From the NCBI GenBank assembly GCA_964471155.1, contig CAYYFX010000011.1, positions 1 through 58,985 of the forward strand: DNA of 58,985 bases. The letters run 5' to 3'. The position numbers and the translations under genes are program-made. Numbering within the stretch: the stretch's first letter is position 1; the number at the start of each line of letters is the position of its first letter. Below, piece by piece: positions 14,512 to 22,985 of this stretch. The notes below the pieces were generated by a model, which searched no databases, was not told the origin of the DNA, and saw nothing but the letters and a program-made list of their open reading frames with translations. This DNA is from CAYYFX01 sp964471155 (lineage in GTDB: Bacteria > ARS69).

Positions 14512-15845
14512 GACTCCTGATCCGAGGCGGCCGGGTGATCGACCCGACGACGCAGCACGACGGCGTGGCGGACGTGCTCCTGGAGAACGGCAGCATCGTG
14601 GGCGTGGAGCGGAACATCGCGGCCGAGGGGGCGCGGATCGTGGACGCGCGCGGCCTCGTGGTGGCGCCCGGGCTCGTGGACATGCACGTCCACTTCCGGG
14701 AGCCCGGGTTCGAGTACAAGGAGGACATCGCGTCCGGCTCGCGCGCGGCGGCGCGCGGCGGGTTCACGGCGGTGGCCTGCATGCCCAACACGAACCCCGT
14801 GCTGGACACGGAGGGCGCCGTGGAGCACGTCCAGCGGCGGGGGAACGAAGTCGGCCTGTGCCGGGTTCACCCGATCGCGGCGATCACGAAGGGCCAGCAG
14901 GGGTGCGAGCTGACCGAGATGCGCGTCCTGGCGGACGCCGGCGCGGTGGGCTTCTCCGACGACGGCCTGCCGGTGGAGAGCGCGCGGGTCATGCGCCGGG
15001 CCATGGAGTACGCCACGTTTACGGGCCGGCCCATCATCGCGCACTGCGAGGAGAAGGCGCTGGCCGCCGGCGGGCACATGCACGAGGGCGAGGTGAGCGC
15101 GCGGCTGGGGATTCCCGGGATGCCGTCGGCGGCGGAGGACCTCGGCGTGGCCCGCGAGGCGCGGCTGGCGGAGATGACCCGCGGCCGGCTGCACGTGTGC
15201 CACGTGTCCACCACGCGCTCGGTCGAGGTGATCCGGGAGGCGAAGGACCGCGGCGTGCGCATCACGGCCGAGGTCACGCCGCACCACTTCGCGCTGACCG
15301 ACGAGGCCGTGGCGGAGTTCGACGCGAACACGAAGATGAACCCGCCCCTGCGCCCGGAGGCGGACCGGCGCGCCGTGCTGGCCGCGCTGGCGGACGGCAC
15401 GATCGACGTGGTCGCCACGGACCACGCGCCCCACGCCCCCCGGGAGAAGCTCGTGGAGTTCGACCGCGCGCCCTTCGGGATCATCGGCCTGGAGACGGCG
15501 CTGCCGCTGTCCCTGGAGGTGCTGCGGGGCGAGGCGGGGCTGGACCTGTCCGGCATCGTGGAGCGGATGTCCACGATCCCGGCGCGCATCCTGGGGCTGG
15601 AGGGCGGCTCCCTGCGGCCCGGCGCGCCGGCGGACGTGGTCCTCTTCGATCCCGACGAGGAGTGGACGCTGACCGCGGCGGACCTGGGCTCGAAGGCGCG
15701 CAACACGCCGTTCCTCGGGCGGCGCCTCACCGGCCGCGTGCTGCTCACGCTGCTCGCGGGCCGCGCCACCTGGGAGAGCCCGGCCATGCGGCCGCGCCTG
15801 ACCGCGGGGAGCCCCGCGGGAGTGCTGGAGGCGACCGGCCCGTGA
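14508..15845 (+). CDS. pyrC: Dihydroorotase
   Basis: The 445-residue zinc amidohydrolase cyclises carbamoyl aspartate to dihydroorotate. The metal-binding motif MHVHFREPG is followed by further ligands in IIAHCEE, CHVSTT and ATDHAPH, all in family positions, so this is a catalytically competent class I form rather than the inactive pyrC' type. The start is TTG 14508 in a TTGA overlap with pyrB; RLLIRGGRVIDP begins at once, leaving no better start. The downstream GTG overlap couples it to a lipoprotein gene. Confidence 0.93.
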   Translation: MRLLIRGGRVIDPTTQHDGVADVLLENGSIVGVERNIAAEGARIVDARGLVVAPGLVDMHVHFREPGFEYKEDIASGSRAAARGGFTAVACMPNTNPVLDTEGAVEHVQRRGNEVGLCRVHPIAAITKGQQGCELTEMRVLADAGAVGFSDDGLPVESARVMRRAMEYATFTGRPIIAHCEEKALAAGGHMHEGEVSARLGIPGMPSAAEDLGVAREARLAEMTRGRLHVCHVSTTRSVEVIREAKDRGVRITAEVTPHHFALTDEAVAEFDANTKMNPPLRPEADRRAVLAALADGTIDVVATDHAPHAPREKLVEFDRAPFGIIGLETALPLSLEVLRGEAGLDLSGIVERMSTIPARILGLEGGSLRPGAPADVVLFDPDEEWTLTAADLGSKARNTPFLGRRLTGRVLLTLLAGRATWESPAMRPRLTAGSPAGVLEATGP

Positions 15846-17761
15846 ATCGCGGCACCCGCTCCCTGCTGTCGATGATCGTCTGCGGGCTGTGCCTCGCGGG
15901 GAGCGGGTGCGCGTACTACAACACGCTGTACAACGCGCGGCAGAAGTTCGACCAGGCGCTGGACCTGAAGCGCCGCGCGGACCCGGAGCGGGACAGGATC
16001 TCCGCGCAGGAGGAGAAGCTCTACCAGGAGTCGTTCGACCGCGCCGCGCGGGTCGTGAAGTACTGGCCGGACAGCAAGTGGGTGGACGACGCGCTGCTCC
16101 TGATGGGCCGGTCCGCGTACGAGAAGGGGGACTACTCCACCGCGCTGCGCAAGTTCGACGAGATCCTCACCATCTTCCCGGACTCCGAGCTCGCCGTGCG
16201 CGCCCGGCTGGAGAAGGGGCGCACGCTGATCGCCACGCGGGACTTCGGGCCGGCGGTCACGGAGCTGGATCTCGTGGCGCAGCGCGCGGGCGACAAGTTC
16301 CGCCCGGACGTGCTGTACCACCTGGGGCTCGTGCGCGCGGCGCAGGGGGATTCCGCCGGCGCGCTGTCGGCATGGACGGAGGTGGCGGACCGCCACGACG
16401 GGAGCGAGTGGCTCGGCCCCGCGGCGCTGGCGGCCGGGGACCAGGAGCGGGGGCACGGCCGCATGCACGAGGCCGCGTCCTTCTACGACAAGGTGCGCAA
16501 GCGCGGCAAGACCGCGGAGGAGCGCTTCCTCGGCGGCATGCGCAAGGGGCAGGCGCTCCTGGACATCGGCGAGACGGATCGCGCGCGCTCCACCTTCCAC
16601 GAGGTGGCGAAGAACGCGGTGAACGAGGAGCGCCGGGGCGAGGCGCTCCTGGCCGAGGCCGGCGCGGTGGCGGCGGCCGGGGACACGGCGGGGGCGGTGA
16701 CGCGGTACCAGGAGGTGCTGGCGGCGTACCCGCGCAAGGAGGCGGCCGCGGAGGCGCAGTTCGCCATCGCGAAGCTGAAGGACGACGCCGGCGACCTCAA
16801 CGGCGCGCGCGAGGCGTACGAGCTGGTGAAGGAGCAGGGCACCGGGCACGAGGCGTGGCAGCGCGCCACCGGGCGCATCACCGAGATCCAGCAGGTGCTG
16901 GACCTGCGCGCGGAGGTCGCCGAGGAGGGCCCGGACCGGAGCCGCAGCCGGTACCTGCTGGCGGAGCAGCTGCTCGAGAAGCTCGGCGACGTGGACGGGG
17001 CGCTCGCGCAGTACGACACGCTGGCCACGGAGGCGCACCGCACGGAGTGGGGCGCGAAGGCGCTGTACGCGAAGGCGTGGGTGCTGGAGCACCGGCTGGC
17101 GCGGAAGGACGCCGCGGACTCCGCGCTGTTCCGGCTCGCGAACGGCTACGCCGGGACGGAGGTGGACGCGTTCGCGCGCCGGCGGCTGGGCTACCCCGTG
17201 TGGAAGGCGGAGAGGATCGAGCCGCCGAAGATCGCGTTCATCCGTCCGGCGGGCCGGGCGGACGTGACGGAGTCGATGGTGGAGCGCGTGGAGCCGGCGG
17301 ACGTCCCGCTGCCGGAAGGCACGAGCGAGGTGACGGTGTGGGTGCGCGTCCACCTCTCCCGGGACGGCTCCGTGGAGGAGACGAAGGTCGTGAAGTCCGG
17401 GGGCGCGGCATTCGACGACGCGTGCCTGGCCGCGGCGCGCGCCTCGCGCTTCCTCCCGCCGGACGAGGGCGGCCCGGAGATCACGGTCGTGCAGTACCGC
17501 TTCCCGCCCGAGCGGGCGCGACCCGCGCCCGACCAGGCGTCGCCGGACCAGGCGTCGCCGGCGCCGGACGCCCCGCGGGACGCCGCGCCGCCGCCGGACG
17601 CGAACGCGCCGCAGAACGTGTCGCCGCTGCCCCCGGGCGTCGGCGGACCGGACGCGCAGGCGGAGGAGCCCATCCCGTTCTCGCTGCCCGACTCCACGAT
17701 CCAGGGGCCGCCGCCGGGCGAACCCCCGCCGATTCCCTCCATCCGGGACCGGAAGCCGTGA
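15842..17761 (+). CDS. TPR lipoprotein with C-terminal TonB-like domain, inside the pyr operon
   Basis: The 639-residue protein begins with a lipoprotein signal (LCLAGSGC lipobox, Cys near residue 20) and GCAYYNTLYNARQKF. Tetratricopeptide-like helices from about 50 to 450 (for example WVDDALLLMGRSAYEKGDY) follow. A TonB C-terminal-type domain (VRVHLSRDGSVEETKVVKSGG, about 490-550) and a Pro/Ala-rich tail end the protein. It has no link to nucleotide metabolism; an envelope assembly or energy-coupling role is inferred from the domains. GTG 15842 overlaps pyrC and the last bases overlap pyrK, so it is translationally coupled on both sides. Confidence 0.8.
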   Translation: MNRGTRSLLSMIVCGLCLAGSGCAYYNTLYNARQKFDQALDLKRRADPERDRISAQEEKLYQESFDRAARVVKYWPDSKWVDDALLLMGRSAYEKGDYSTALRKFDEILTIFPDSELAVRARLEKGRTLIATRDFGPAVTELDLVAQRAGDKFRPDVLYHLGLVRAAQGDSAGALSAWTEVADRHDGSEWLGPAALAAGDQERGHGRMHEAASFYDKVRKRGKTAEERFLGGMRKGQALLDIGETDRARSTFHEVAKNAVNEERRGEALLAEAGAVAAAGDTAGAVTRYQEVLAAYPRKEAAAEAQFAIAKLKDDAGDLNGAREAYELVKEQGTGHEAWQRATGRITEIQQVLDLRAEVAEEGPDRSRSRYLLAEQLLEKLGDVDGALAQYDTLATEAHRTEWGAKALYAKAWVLEHRLARKDAADSALFRLANGYAGTEVDAFARRRLGYPVWKAERIEPPKIAFIRPAGRADVTESMVERVEPADVPLPEGTSEVTVWVRVHLSRDGSVEETKVVKSGGAAFDDACLAAARASRFLPPDEGGPEITVVQYRFPPERARPAPDQASPDQASPAPDAPRDAAPPPDANAPQNVSPLPPGVGGPDAQAEEPIPFSLPDSTIQGPPPGEPPPIPSIRDRKP

Positions 17762-18576
17762 CCGCGACCCTCGAGCTCGGAACCGTCACGCGCAGCGCGG
17801 ACGCGGCGCCCGGCGTCGGGCTGCTCGCGTTCCTCGCGCCGTGCACGGCGCGCGCGTACGTGCCGGGGACCTTCGTGCACCTGAAGACCGGCGACGCCAC
17901 GCTGCTGCGGCGCCCGTTCAGCATCGCCCGCGTGCGCGGCGACGAGATCATCCTCCTGTACCGGATCGTCGGCGCCGGCACCGAGTGGATGCGCGCGCGC
18001 CGCGCGGGCGACGCGCTCGACGTGATGGGCCCGCTGGGGAACGGCTTCGCGCTGCGCGGGGCGGCATCGCGCGTGCTGCTCGTCGGCGGCGGGCTCGGCA
18101 TCGCGCCGCTCCTCGGCCTGGCCGAGGCGCTGCAGGCGCGCGGCTACCGCGGCCCGGTCGAGGCGCTCCTGGGCGTGCGGACGCGGGGGGACGTGTTCGG
18201 CGACGCGCTGACCGAGGGCGTCGGGCACCTGGAGTGGCGCCTCGCCACGGACGACGGTTCGACCGGCTTCCACGGCAACGCGGTGCAGCTCCTGGAGCAG
18301 CGTCTCGCGGAGCTGGGCCCGGAGGCGGCGCCCGACTCGCTCGCGGTGTACGCTGCCGGCCCGGAGCCGATGCTCGAGGCGGCCGCGCACCTGTGCGTCC
18401 CGCGCGGGCTGGACCTGCAGGTCTCCCTGGAGGCGCACATGGGTTGCGGCGTGGGCGCGTGCCGCGCGTGCGGCATCGTGACCTGGAAGGACCCGGCGCG
18501 CCTCACCGGCCGCGTGTGCCGCGAGGGCCCGGTGTTCGACGCGGCGGAGATCCTTTGGGCGGAGGTGGGCCGGTGA
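17758..18576 (+). CDS. pyrK: Dihydroorotate dehydrogenase electron-transfer subunit
   Basis: The 272-residue FAD/[2Fe-2S] subunit passes electrons from PyrD to NAD+. RRPFSIARV is the flavin-binding motif, GGGLGIAPLLGL the NAD-binding motif, and the C-terminal cluster ligands sit in GCGVGACRACG plus a distal GRVCREG. All four cysteines are present. The GTG start at 17758 overlaps the lipoprotein stop (GTGA). With pyrD next door this defines the NAD-dependent class 1B enzyme. Confidence 0.93.
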   Translation: MTATLELGTVTRSADAAPGVGLLAFLAPCTARAYVPGTFVHLKTGDATLLRRPFSIARVRGDEIILLYRIVGAGTEWMRARRAGDALDVMGPLGNGFALRGAASRVLLVGGGLGIAPLLGLAEALQARGYRGPVEALLGVRTRGDVFGDALTEGVGHLEWRLATDDGSTGFHGNAVQLLEQRLAELGPEAAPDSLAVYAAGPEPMLEAAAHLCVPRGLDLQVSLEAHMGCGVGACRACGIVTWKDPARLTGRVCREGPVFDAAEILWAEVGR

Positions 18577-19529
18577 GCGCGCTCGCGGCGGAGACCGTCT
18601 CCCTCGAGGTGGGGCTGGGGACGCTGCGGCTGCGGAATCCGCTGCTCGCGGCGAGCGGCACGTACGGCTACGGGTCGGAGTACGAGGACTTCGTGGACAA
18701 CGCCACGATCGGCGGCTTCGTCACGAAGAGCGTGACGCCGAAGCCGCGCCGCGGCAACCCGCACCCGCGCGTGGCGGAGACGCCGTCGGGCATGCTGAAC
18801 TCCATCGGGCTGGAGAACGCAGGTATCGACCACTTCCTGGCCCACGAGTGGCCGGAGCTGCGCGCGGAACCGTGCCTGGTGATGGTGTCCATTGCCGCCA
18901 CCACGCGCGAGGAGTACCTCGAGATGTGCGCGAAGGCGCAGCGCGCCGGGGTGGGCGCCCTGGAGATCAACCTGTCCTGCCCGAACGTGAAGGAGGGCGG
19001 GCGCACCTTCGGCGGGGATCCGAAGTCGGTGGAGTCCATCCTGCGCGGCTGCCGCGCGGAGACGGAGGCGTTCCTCGTGGCGAAGCTCACGCCCAACGCG
19101 GACCCGGTCGCCACGGCGCGCGGCGCGGAGGCGGGCGGGGCGGACGGCGTGTCGCTGATCAACACGCTGCTCGGCATGGCGGTGGACGTGGAGCGCCGGC
19201 GCCCGCTGCTGGCCATGGGGATGGGGGGCCTCTCCGGCCCGGCGGTGAAGCCGGTGGCGCTGGCCATGACATACCAGGTGTGCCGTGCGGTGACGATCCC
19301 GGTGATCGGGATGGGCGGGATCTCGAACTGGCGGGACGCGCTGGAGTTCCTGCTGGTCGGGGCACGCGCGGTGCAGGTGGGCACCGCGCTGTTCACGAAT
19401 CCCAAGGCGATGGACGAGATCGCGCGGGGGCTGAAGGAGTACTGTGCGCGGCACGGGCACGCCTCGATCCGCGAGGTGATCGGCACCTTGTCCCGCGGCG
19501 ACCTCATCGTGGAAGGGAAGGTCGGATGA
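18573..19529 (+). CDS. pyrD: Dihydroorotate dehydrogenase, class 1B catalytic subunit
   Basis: The 318-residue TIM-barrel flavoprotein oxidises dihydroorotate to orotate. The catalytic-loop cysteine is C136 in INLSCPNV, the marker of class 1 enzymes; GMGGISNWRDALEF and GARAVQVGTALF form the FMN phosphate site. TPSGMLNSIGLEN contacts substrate. It is cytosolic with no membrane helix, consistent with its PyrK partner. GTG 18573 overlaps pyrK and its TGA overlaps the pyrF ATG. Confidence 0.95.
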   Translation: MSALAAETVSLEVGLGTLRLRNPLLAASGTYGYGSEYEDFVDNATIGGFVTKSVTPKPRRGNPHPRVAETPSGMLNSIGLENAGIDHFLAHEWPELRAEPCLVMVSIAATTREEYLEMCAKAQRAGVGALEINLSCPNVKEGGRTFGGDPKSVESILRGCRAETEAFLVAKLTPNADPVATARGAEAGGADGVSLINTLLGMAVDVERRRPLLAMGMGGLSGPAVKPVALAMTYQVCRAVTIPVIGMGGISNWRDALEFLLVGARAVQVGTALFTNPKAMDEIARGLKEYCARHGHASIREVIGTLSRGDLIVEGKVG

Positions 19530-20266
19530 CCGTGGCTTCCGGACCGGGAACGATGCTGCCCGTGCGCGAGCGCGTGGCCGTGGCGCTGGACGTGGAGACG
19601 GCGGAGGCGGCGCTGGCGGCGCGGGACGCGCTGCCGGAGTCCGGCCTGTGGAAGCTCGGCAGCGCGCTCTTCGTGCGCGAAGGGATGCCGCTGGTGACGT
19701 CGTTGCGGCGGCACGGGGCGAAGGTCTTCCTGGACCTGAAGTTCCACGACATCCCGAGCGTGGTGGGCAAGGCCGTGGAAAAGGCGTGCGCCGGCGGTGT
19801 GGACTACCTCACCGTGCACGCGGCGGGCGGGCGCGCGATGATCGAGGCCGCGGTGGCGGCGGCGGAGCGGTCCGGCACGGGCGCGAAAGTGCTCGCCGTG
19901 ACCGTGCTCACCAGCCTGGACCTGGAGGCGTGGCGCGCGGGCGCGTCGCCGGGCGAGGCCTCGGTGGAGGTTGCGGTGCGGCGGCTCGCGGCGCTGGCGG
20001 TGTCCGCCGGCGCGCACGGGCTCGTGGGCTCGGCGCGCGAGACGGCGCTGCTGCGGGAGGCCGGCGGGCCGAAGTGCGTGGTGGTCACGCCCGGCATCGC
20101 GGTGCCCGGCGTGGAGTCGAAGGACCAGGCCCGCACGGTGTCGCCGGAAGAGGCGGCACGCAGCGGCGCGGACGTGCTCGTCGTGGGGCGTGGGGTGCTG
20201 CAGGCGCGCGATCCGCGCGCGTCGCTGCGCGCCATCCACCGCGCGCTCGAGGAGGTGTCGTCGTGA
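19526..20266 (+). CDS. pyrF: Orotidine 5'-phosphate decarboxylase
   Basis: The 246-residue enzyme decarboxylates OMP to UMP. The catalytic array is in FLDLKFHDIPSVVG (D-x-K-x-x-D), with the flanking VALDV strand and VVVTPGI phosphate region typical of the short bacterial (type 1) form. It precedes pyrE by a GTGA overlap although it acts after it. Both terminal steps of UMP synthesis are therefore encoded at the operon end. Confidence 0.95.
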   Translation: MTVASGPGTMLPVRERVAVALDVETAEAALAARDALPESGLWKLGSALFVREGMPLVTSLRRHGAKVFLDLKFHDIPSVVGKAVEKACAGGVDYLTVHAAGGRAMIEAAVAAAERSGTGAKVLAVTVLTSLDLEAWRAGASPGEASVEVAVRRLAALAVSAGAHGLVGSARETALLREAGGPKCVVVTPGIAVPGVESKDQARTVSPEEAARSGADVLVVGRGVLQARDPRASLRAIHRALEEVSS

Positions 20267-20859
20267 GGGAAGAGGCGCTGCTCAAGGCGTTCCAGGAGAC
20301 GGGCGCGCTGAAGCGCGGCCACTTCGAGCTCTCGTCCGGCCTGCACTCGGGCGTCTACTTCCAGTCCGCGCTCGTGCTGCAGCATCCGGATCGCGCGGAG
20401 GTGCTGGGGCGCGCGCTGGCGAAGGACCTCGCGCAATACGACCCCGAGGTGGCGGCCGGTCCCGCGCTGGGCGCGCTGATCATCGCGTGGGAGGTGGCGT
20501 GTACGCTCGGCGTCCGCGGGCTGTTCACGGAGCGCAAGGACGGCGAGATGTGCCTGCGCCGCGGCTTCACGCTGCGTCCCGGCGAGCGCGTCGTTGTCGT
20601 CGAGGACGTGATCACGACGGGCAAGTCCACGCGCGAAACGATGGACGTGCTGCGCGCCGCCGGCGGGGAGATCGTGGCGGTGGGCGCCATCGTGGACCGC
20701 TCCGGCGGCGCGGTGGACTTCGGCCTGCCGTTCCACGCGTTGTTGAGCCTGCCCGTGGAGACGTCGCGGCCGGAGAACTGCCGCGAGTGCGCGGCGGGAG
20801 TGCCGCTGAGCAAGCCGGGGAGCCGGCCGGGGGAGGCGGTGCTCAAGGCGCCGCGGTAG
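20263..20859 (+). CDS. pyrE: Orotate phosphoribosyltransferase
   Basis: The 198-residue enzyme joins orotate to PRPP to give OMP. GHFELSSGLHSGVYFQ near the N-terminus and the PRPP loop RVVVVEDVITTGKSTRETM are intact. The C-terminus (NCRECAAGVPLSKPGSR) has a two-cysteine pattern seen in this subfamily. It ends the pyr operon; carA and carB are not here and must lie elsewhere. Confidence 0.94.
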   Translation: MREEALLKAFQETGALKRGHFELSSGLHSGVYFQSALVLQHPDRAEVLGRALAKDLAQYDPEVAAGPALGALIIAWEVACTLGVRGLFTERKDGEMCLRRGFTLRPGERVVVVEDVITTGKSTRETMDVLRAAGGEIVAVGAIVDRSGGAVDFGLPFHALLSLPVETSRPENCRECAAGVPLSKPGSRPGEAVLKAPR

Positions 20860-20866
20860 GGAGTCG

Positions 20867-21652
20867 GTGTCGGTGGGGATGGAGTGGATGAGACAGGCGC
20901 TCCTGCGGGGGCGGGAGGTGGTTCCGAGGGTGCTGGGTCGCGCCTGCGAGCGCCGCCTGCTCCTCGAGGGACGGCCGGCGTGGCGTGACGTGCCGATCCT
21001 CATCAACAGTCGGAACCGCCTCGACGGCATGCGGCGGCTGATCTCCTGGGTCGAACGCGCCGGTCTTCGTCGCATCGTGATCCTCGACAACGCCTCGACC
21101 TATCCGCCGCTTCTGGACTTCTACGATCGCACGCAGCACCGCGTGATCCGTCTCGGTGCCAACCTCGGCCCTCGTGCGCTCTGGCGGTCCCGTGCGTGGA
21201 GCGAGTTCCGCGGTGGGTTCTATGTGCTGACGGACCCGGATGTCGTGCCCGATGACCAGTGTCCGTTCGATGCGGTGGGTCTGTTCCTCGACACGCTCCG
21301 GAAGTACCCCGACGTCGTGAAGGTGGGCTTCGGCCTCCGCATCGATGATCTGCCCTCGTGCTACGCATCGCGGGACGAGGTGATCCGCTGGGAGAGCCGG
21401 TTCTGGACCGACCCGCGTGACGAGACGTTCTACCGCGCGGAGATCGACACGACCTTCGCGATGTACCGGCCATGGCGACGGATGGGACCCTGCCTGCGGT
21501 CGGGGCCGCCCTACCTGGCGCGACATCTCCCGTGGTACGCCGACTCCGCGAGTCCGACCGACGAGGACCTGTTCTACGCCCGGACGGTCAGCGACGGGTC
21601 GAGCTGGTGGATGGGGAGCCATCGGCTGCGGGACGAACGACTTCGCGCCTGA
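20867..21652 (+). CDS. Glycosyltransferase family 2-like protein
   Basis: The 261-residue protein contains VPILINSRNRLDGMRRLISW and IVILDNASTYPPLLDFY, then the metal-binding-type FYVLTDPDVVPD, matching the GT-A fold of family 2 enzymes that use nucleotide sugars. The C-terminal part has many Trp/Tyr residues and no membrane helix. The start is uncertain: GTG 20867 follows AGGGAG closely, while ATG 20879 or 20888 would shorten it slightly. Its last 65 bases overlap the convergent protease gene. Confidence 0.65.
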   Translation: MSVGMEWMRQALLRGREVVPRVLGRACERRLLLEGRPAWRDVPILINSRNRLDGMRRLISWVERAGLRRIVILDNASTYPPLLDFYDRTQHRVIRLGANLGPRALWRSRAWSEFRGGFYVLTDPDVVPDDQCPFDAVGLFLDTLRKYPDVVKVGFGLRIDDLPSCYASRDEVIRWESRFWTDPRDETFYRAEIDTTFAMYRPWRRMGPCLRSGPPYLARHLPWYADSASPTDEDLFYARTVSDGSSWWMGSHRLRDERLRA

Positions 21653-22547
21653 CCGGAGGAAGCGCCTTCGGCCGGGACCACGCGAGGGCGCCCAGGAGCA
21701 CGAAGACCGCGATGCCCGTCGGCGCGGCCTCGGGACCGAACGCGCCGCCGGTCCACACCGATTCGTGGATCGTCGTCTCGAACGCCGCGTTGGCCAGCGG
21801 GTGGCCGCTGACGGGGACGGACCAGACGAGTCCCAGGCAGATGTTCCAGCCGGTGTGGATGCCGCACACCATCCAGAGGTCGCCGCGCGCGCGGACGACG
21901 CCGGCCAGCGCGACGCCCGCGGCGAAGATGCCGGCCAGGGCCCACGGGCCGATCGCCGGGTTCGCGCGGTGGATCAGCGCGAAGGAGCCCGCGAGGAACA
22001 CCGCGGCGATCGGCTCGCGCGTGGCGCGACCGAGGTCGCGCTGGGCGGGACCGCGGAAGCCGAGCTCCTCCCGCGCCGCCTCCGCGAACAGGATCAGGAC
22101 CACGGCGAGCGTCGTCCACGGCGGCCGCACGAGCCCGCCGCCGCCGCCCGTGACCTCGATCGCGCCCGTGAGGAGGAGCGGCAGCACCACCGCCGCCGCG
22201 CACGCGCCGCCCACGAGGAAGCCCAGCCCCCACTCCACGGCCGCGCGCGGCGTGCACGCGAGCAGCTGGCGCGGGAGGTTCGCTTCGGGCCCCGTGCGCG
22301 CGTACAGGCGCACGAAGACCACGGGAATCGCCAGCGTGCCGAGCGAGATGGCCAGCGGGATCCACGGCCCCGCTTCGTCCCCGCGCATCGCGCCGACGAG
22401 GCCGTGCCCGGGCAGCGCCTGCCCCAGCAGGTCGCGCAGCACCACGGACACGAAGTAGACGATCACGACGAACCCGAGCCCGCGGGGCACGAGCATCAGC
22501 CGCCGGAAGAACGCGTCGGGATCGATGCGCCTGTTCAGGAACGACAC
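21588..22547 (-). CDS. CPBP family intramembrane metalloprotease
   Basis: The 319-residue protein has about eight hydrophobic segments and the three CPBP (Abi/Rce1) motifs: EAAREELGFRG (E-E-x3-R), FALIHRAN (F-x3-H) and CGIHTGWN (H-x3-N/B). These residues form the catalytic metal site of the family, whose members process prenylated proteins or bacteriocin-related peptides; the substrate here is unknown. GTG 22547 is preceded by GGAG. The soluble C-terminal tail is encoded within the overlap with the convergent GT2-like gene. Confidence 0.85.
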   Translation of the reverse strand: MSFLNRRIDPDAFFRRLMLVPRGLGFVVIVYFVSVVLRDLLGQALPGHGLVGAMRGDEAGPWIPLAISLGTLAIPVVFVRLYARTGPEANLPRQLLACTPRAAVEWGLGFLVGGACAAAVVLPLLLTGAIEVTGGGGGLVRPPWTTLAVVLILFAEAAREELGFRGPAQRDLGRATREPIAAVFLAGSFALIHRANPAIGPWALAGIFAAGVALAGVVRARGDLWMVCGIHTGWNICLGLVWSVPVSGHPLANAAFETTIHESVWTGGAFGPEAAPTGIAVFVLLGALAWSRPKALPPVRREVVRPAADGSPSTSSTRR

Positions 22548-22985
22548 AGCCCCGCTCCGGTTCTGTCCCGAGTCGCTGCAGCGCGATACCGGAACGTGTG
22601 CTCCGAAACGTCACGGAGCGCAAGCGACGGCAGCGGAACGACGCGGCGCGCGCGGCGTTGCGCAGCCCGCCGGCGCCTTCCCGATTCTGGCCTGTCTCCT
22701 GCAATGAGGATGCGGCGAAGGCTTCGGCATGTCCGCGAGAACGGGGCGGGGCGAGCGGGTGCGGATTCGTCGTGGGCTGCGGGTGTTTGGGGGCGCCCGT
22801 GGTTCACACCCATCGCGCCGCTCCGCCCGCGTTCTCGCGGAGCCTGCCCAGGATCGACCGGCGGGAGCGAACCTCGACGGCGAGGTGCGTCCCGCTCGCG
22901 AGTCTCTCCCGGCCATCCTCCCGGACGCCGAGCGAGGGCGCGGCTCCCGCCGGTCCTGATTCCCCGCGAACCGACGACGCCGCCG
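22548..22985. other. 438-base gap without a supported gene
   Basis: No frame with a plausible start, ribosome site or recognisable protein was found on either strand, and no tRNA-like or terminator structure. It lies between two minus-strand genes and probably holds the promoter of the protease gene, but no clear -35/-10 pair is seen. Confidence 0.4.

Noticed and set aside
14508..15845. PyrC as an inactive pyrC'-type partner of PyrB
   Set aside because: All metal-binding His and Asp motifs are present.
15842..17761. Lipoprotein gene as a contaminating assembly join inside pyr
   Set aside because: Both junctions are exact 4-base overlaps with neighbouring pyr genes and composition is uniform, so the arrangement looks native.
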